The notes below the pieces were generated by a model. That model had not been told where the DNA came from, did no database searches, and saw nothing but the letters and a program-made list of their open reading frames with translations. This document shows positions 25,056 to 27,415 of a DNA stretch of 27,415 nt, in pieces; within the stretch, counting starts at the first letter, position 1, and each line of letters opens with the position of its first letter. A program made the translations under genes and the position numbers. Source of the DNA: Methanobacteriota archaeon (GTDB taxonomy: Archaea > Thermoplasmatota > Poseidoniia > Poseidoniales > Poseidoniaceae). The DNA lies in assembly GCA_002719475.1 (NCBI GenBank), contig PBHQ01000020.1:11528-38942 (forward strand). The letters run 5' to 3'.

Positions 25056-27024
25056 TAGTCTGCCAAACAATTTCTGCAATGTCCATGACTTCCATTTGGT
25101 TGCCAGTTGAATCCAAACCATCAGATACCATTGTACTGCAGAAAGGACAACCTACTGCAACAATGTCAGCACCGGTTGCAGCCAATTCCTTGGCGCGAAT
25201 TTCGTTAACCCTCTTGTCAGCATCTTCCTCCATCCACATCTGAGCGCCACCGGCACCACAGCAGAACGAAGCCTTGCCATGCCTTTCCGCCTCAACGTCA
25301 ACCCCACCAATAGCCTGCCTTGGTTCGTCTACGAAACCGGCGATTCTACCAAGGTAACATGGGTCATGGAACGTTACCTTCTTATCATCTAGGGAAGGCA
25401 CTGGTAACTTGCCCTCTTCCTGTAATTGAGCGATAATTTGTGAATGGTGTACGACTTCCAACTCATCACCGCCATATGGGGCATATTCCTTACCTAATGT
25501 GTGGAAACAATGAGGACATGAAGCGATGACCTTCTTGACTCCCAGATCTTGGAAGGTAGCAAGATTTGTCTCAGCCAACATCTGGAATAAGAAATCATTT
25601 CCAGCTCTGCGAGCAGGGTCACCTGAACAACCTTCTTCCATACCCAATATACCAACATCAAGACCTGCTTCTTGTAAGGTCTGAATAGTTGCTCTTGCCA
25701 CCTTTTTATTTCGCTCATCAAAGGATGCAGCACAGCCTGTGAAGTAGATGTATTCTGCTGGCTCAGCCACCTTGACATTCAGGTCACTAGCCCAATCTGC
25801 CCTCTCGTGAGGGCCGAAACCGTAGGGATTAGAATTGACCTCAAGATTACCCATGGCCACATCTAATTCCTCTGGATATTCCATCGCTTCCATCATCAAG
25901 TGGCGGCGGGTCTCTGTCAGTTTCGGGACGTGCTCAATGTATACTGGGCAGACGTCTACACATGCGTGACAAGTGGTGCAAGCCCAGATGGCTTCAGGAT
26001 TAAATCGAGCAACCATATTCTCCTCAGGGCTTTCCCCAGCCAGAAGCAATACTGAATGCTCATTTGCATATTCTCTAACATCATTCACAATAGTCATTGG
26101 ATTGAGTGGCTTTCCAGACTCATAGGCTGGACAAACATCCTGACAGCGAGCGCAATGGGTGCAGGCCCAACCGTCAATCAATTGGCGCCAGGAGAAATCT
26201 GTGTAATTGATAGCCCCAAACGATTCCAAGTCTAACTCTTCGATCAGAACTGCCTTTCCATCCTCGCCGATTGCCATCGGCTTCATGACCGCTAATCCAT
26301 CTCTGTCGTAGAACATGACATTTGGGAAGGCCATTACTAGATGCATGTGCTTAGAAGCAGGTATTGCGATAAGGAAACCTGCAAGGCAGGCCATATGTAA
26401 CCAATAGGAATAGATGACTAGAATATCAAAGTAAGTAAAATCTGAAATCCAGCCTGCGACCATATGCCCTATAGGTTCCCAAGTTGAGGATGGATTCTCT
26501 CCTGCCTCAACAATGAATGCTGTAGCACAAATCGTCAATATGGTAACCAAGATGGCATTGCCCTCGAATTGCGGTTCGTGTCGCAATTTCTCAGGTCGGA
26601 TTACCACCCTTCTGAACAAGGCCGCCGAAGCACCTAGGAATGCAGAGGCATAACCCAGTTCGACCATCCCATTCCACAAATCGGCCAACAAAGGACTGAC
26701 CCAGACAATCAGCTTCTCAAAACCTCCACCGGTCGATAGGTCGAAGACGTCAGAACCAATCATCAAGAAACCCCAGAATATCATGACGTGAAGCACGCCG
26801 ATGACTCTGTCCTCAAGCACCTTCTTCTGGCCCAACCATCCTGTCAACCATTCCCAAGTTCTAGCAGCAAGGTTGTCCTGACGATTCTCTGGCTGACCAA
26901 GTCGAATCAATTTGACCGCTTTTGAGGTCTGTTTCCAGAAGAAGAAGAACCCTATTAGCCACATGACTGACAATACCAGCCAACCGGGCACACCAAGATA
27001 GGTCAGGTTCATGGGGTGTTCCAT
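25006..27024 (-). CDS. Membrane-bound Fe-S oxidoreductase (EtfD / EMO / HdrDE-like)
   Basis: The 672-residue protein has an N-terminal NarI-like membrane domain with about five spans (1-235). H79, H187, H210 and H226/H228 are candidate haem ligands. A ferredoxin-like part follows with two complete 4Fe-4S motifs: C288/C291/C294/C298 (CTHCARCQDVCP) and C349/C352/C355/C359 (CTTCHACVDVCP). Two HdrD-type CCG domains come next. The first has TGCAAS, EGCSGDPARRAGN and ASCPHC, with Ser where HdrD has the second Cys. The second has HDPCYLG, SFCCGAGGAQ and VGCPFC. Known relatives pass electrons from ETF during fatty-acid or amino-acid oxidation to menaquinone (mycobacterial EtfD, bacterial EMO); methanogen HdrDE does this with heterodisulfide. 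Methanogenesis genes are absent here, so an ETF:quinone role is the better inference. A GGGAG site lies 4 bases before ATG 27024. Confidence 0.9.
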   Translation of the reverse strand: MEHPMNLTYLGVPGWLVLSVMWLIGFFFFWKQTSKAVKLIRLGQPENRQDNLAARTWEWLTGWLGQKKVLEDRVIGVLHVMIFWGFLMIGSDVFDLSTGGGFEKLIVWVSPLLADLWNGMVELGYASAFLGASAALFRRVVIRPEKLRHEPQFEGNAILVTILTICATAFIVEAGENPSSTWEPIGHMVAGWISDFTYFDILVIYSYWLHMACLAGFLIAIPASKHMHLVMAFPNVMFYDRDGLAVMKPMAIGEDGKAVLIEELDLESFGAINYTDFSWRQLIDGWACTHCARCQDVCPAYESGKPLNPMTIVNDVREYANEHSVLLLAGESPEENMVARFNPEAIWACTTCHACVDVCPVYIEHVPKLTETRRHLMMEAMEYPEELDVAMGNLEVNSNPYGFGPHERADWASDLNVKVAEPAEYIYFTGCAASFDERNKKVARATIQTLQEAGLDVGILGMEEGCSGDPARRAGNDFLFQMLAETNLATFQDLGVKKVIASCPHCFHTLGKEYAPYGGDELEVVHHSQIIAQLQEEGKLPVPSLDDKKVTFHDPCYLGRIAGFVDEPRQAIGGVDVEAERHGKASFCCGAGGAQMWMEEDADKRVNEIRAKELAATGADIVAVGCPFCSTMVSDGLDSTGNQMEVMDIAEIVWQTIKQNDQKIQALKSEEE

Positions 27025-27114
27025 CGCTCTCCCTATTTGTAGTCACGAAGTGAAACAGACTTCAATGCAACGGACGAAGCGAAGGATGATGTGCAGAAGA
27101 CCCCCCCTCTCGTC
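27025..27114. promoter_or_regulatory. Divergent intergenic region between the Fe-S oxidoreductase and mevalonate kinase
   Basis: This 90-base gap must carry both promoters. On the minus strand a GGGAG Shine-Dalgarno (27029-27033) precedes the oxidoreductase start. A TACAAATA just upstream of it looks TATA-like but is too close to the start for a normal leader. Before mevalonate kinase there is a C-run (CCCCCCC) and no Shine-Dalgarno. I see no inverted repeat. Confidence 0.35.
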
Positions 27115-27415
27115 ATGGTCGTCGCCAGCGCACCCGGCAAGTGCATTCTGTTTGGCGAGCATGCCGTTGTTTACGGGCAGCCCGCTGTTGCGGTCGCAAT
27201 CGAACAAAGGGTCTCAATAAATGTTGAAACACACGGTAAACCGGGAAGTTGTTGGAAATTAGATGGGTCTGAACTGATTGCGAACAAACATCCCCATTTG
27301 GTCGGAATGCGCGATAGGCTTTGGCACAATAGCCCAGAAACCCCCTCTTTGGACATAAGGATAGACAGCGATATCCCTAGTGCCGCAGGATTGGGTTCAT
27401 CCGCTGCATTATCGG
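27115..27415 (+). CDS. mvk: Mevalonate kinase, N-terminal part (continues past the window)
   Basis: The visible 100 residues start MVVASAPGKCILFGEHAVVYGQ and reach the GHMP ATP-binding loop DIPSAAGLGSSAAL. Both are hallmark motifs: the N-terminal SAPGK-x-x-LFGEHAVV and the Gly/Ser-rich P-loop of GHMP kinases. The H-A-V-V-Y-G block separates it from homoserine kinase and galactokinase. It phosphorylates mevalonate in the archaeal isoprenoid lipid pathway. A GTG at 27091 is in frame, but ATG 27115 matches the family start. The gene is divergent from the Fe-S oxidoreductase. Confidence 0.92.
   Translation, partial: MVVASAPGKCILFGEHAVVYGQPAVAVAIEQRVSINVETHGKPGSCWKLDGSELIANKHPHLVGMRDRLWHNSPETPSLDIRIDSDIPSAAGLGSSAALS

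Noticed and set aside
1..27415. CRISPR arrays, insertion sequences, integrase or phage genes.
   Set aside because: No regularly spaced direct repeats, transposase motifs or terminal inverted repeats were seen by eye in any gap, and the gaps are all under 150 bases.

Overview
The window looks like a chromosomal piece of a planktonic euryarchaeon, most like Marine Group II (Candidatus Poseidoniales). I infer this from the gene mix and have no 16S or marker comparison. Archaeal isoprenoid synthesis is represented by a mevalonate kinase. There are several very large secreted or membrane-anchored proteins with a single C-terminal span and a short cytoplasmic tail, including ELWxxDGT repeats, a MAM-like domain, a lamin-tail domain and an aromatic WW-like tail. 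A homodimeric pyruvate dehydrogenase E1 of bacterial type sits among them. The DNA is gene-dense, with no intergenic stretch over 150 bases, and roughly half GC. I see no rRNA, tRNA, CRISPR array, insertion sequence or phage gene.

Layout from left to right. Bases 1-1840 hold the end of a secreted Asp-rich and ELW-repeat protein (+). It converges with glutamine-dependent NAD synthetase, which lies 3' of a 1742-residue surface protein in one leftward unit (8756 to 1828). Divergent from that is ileS (+, 8875-12060). It converges on aceE (-, 14761-12092), which is divergent from an 88-residue membrane protein (+, 14832-15098). A leftward three-gene unit follows: a cysteine-less thioredoxin-fold protein, a short GDPD-type phosphodiesterase and a BNR-like lipoprotein (17670 to 15095). 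Divergent from it is a rightward pair, a lamin-tail/amidohydrolase surface protein and a four-span membrane protein (17810-20935). This pair converges without a gap on a PIN-TPR gene and cysS (24292 to 20936). A six-span DRAM/Frag1-like membrane protein (+, 24351-25055) overlaps by 50 bases the 3' end of a membrane-bound Fe-S oxidoreductase of the EtfD/EMO/HdrDE type (-, 27024-25006). The window ends in the start of mevalonate kinase (+).

How it fits together. Housekeeping genes (nadE, ileS, cysS, mvk) are interleaved with cell-surface genes and with central energy metabolism. AceE would feed acetyl-CoA production, and the Fe-S membrane protein would pass electrons from ETF or a similar carrier into a quinone pool. 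This suits a heterotroph that uses proteins and lipids. No E2 or E3 partner for AceE is in the window.

The most notable signals are the bacterial-type AceE in lower-GC DNA with a perfect 19-bp palindrome in its divergent promoter, a pair of palindromes sharing an 11-bp core on either side of the surface-protein/ileS divergent promoter, the three-part amidohydrolase surface protein, and the operon headed by a thioredoxin fold lacking both catalytic cysteines. I did not find a convincing defence island or a wholly new multi-gene system.
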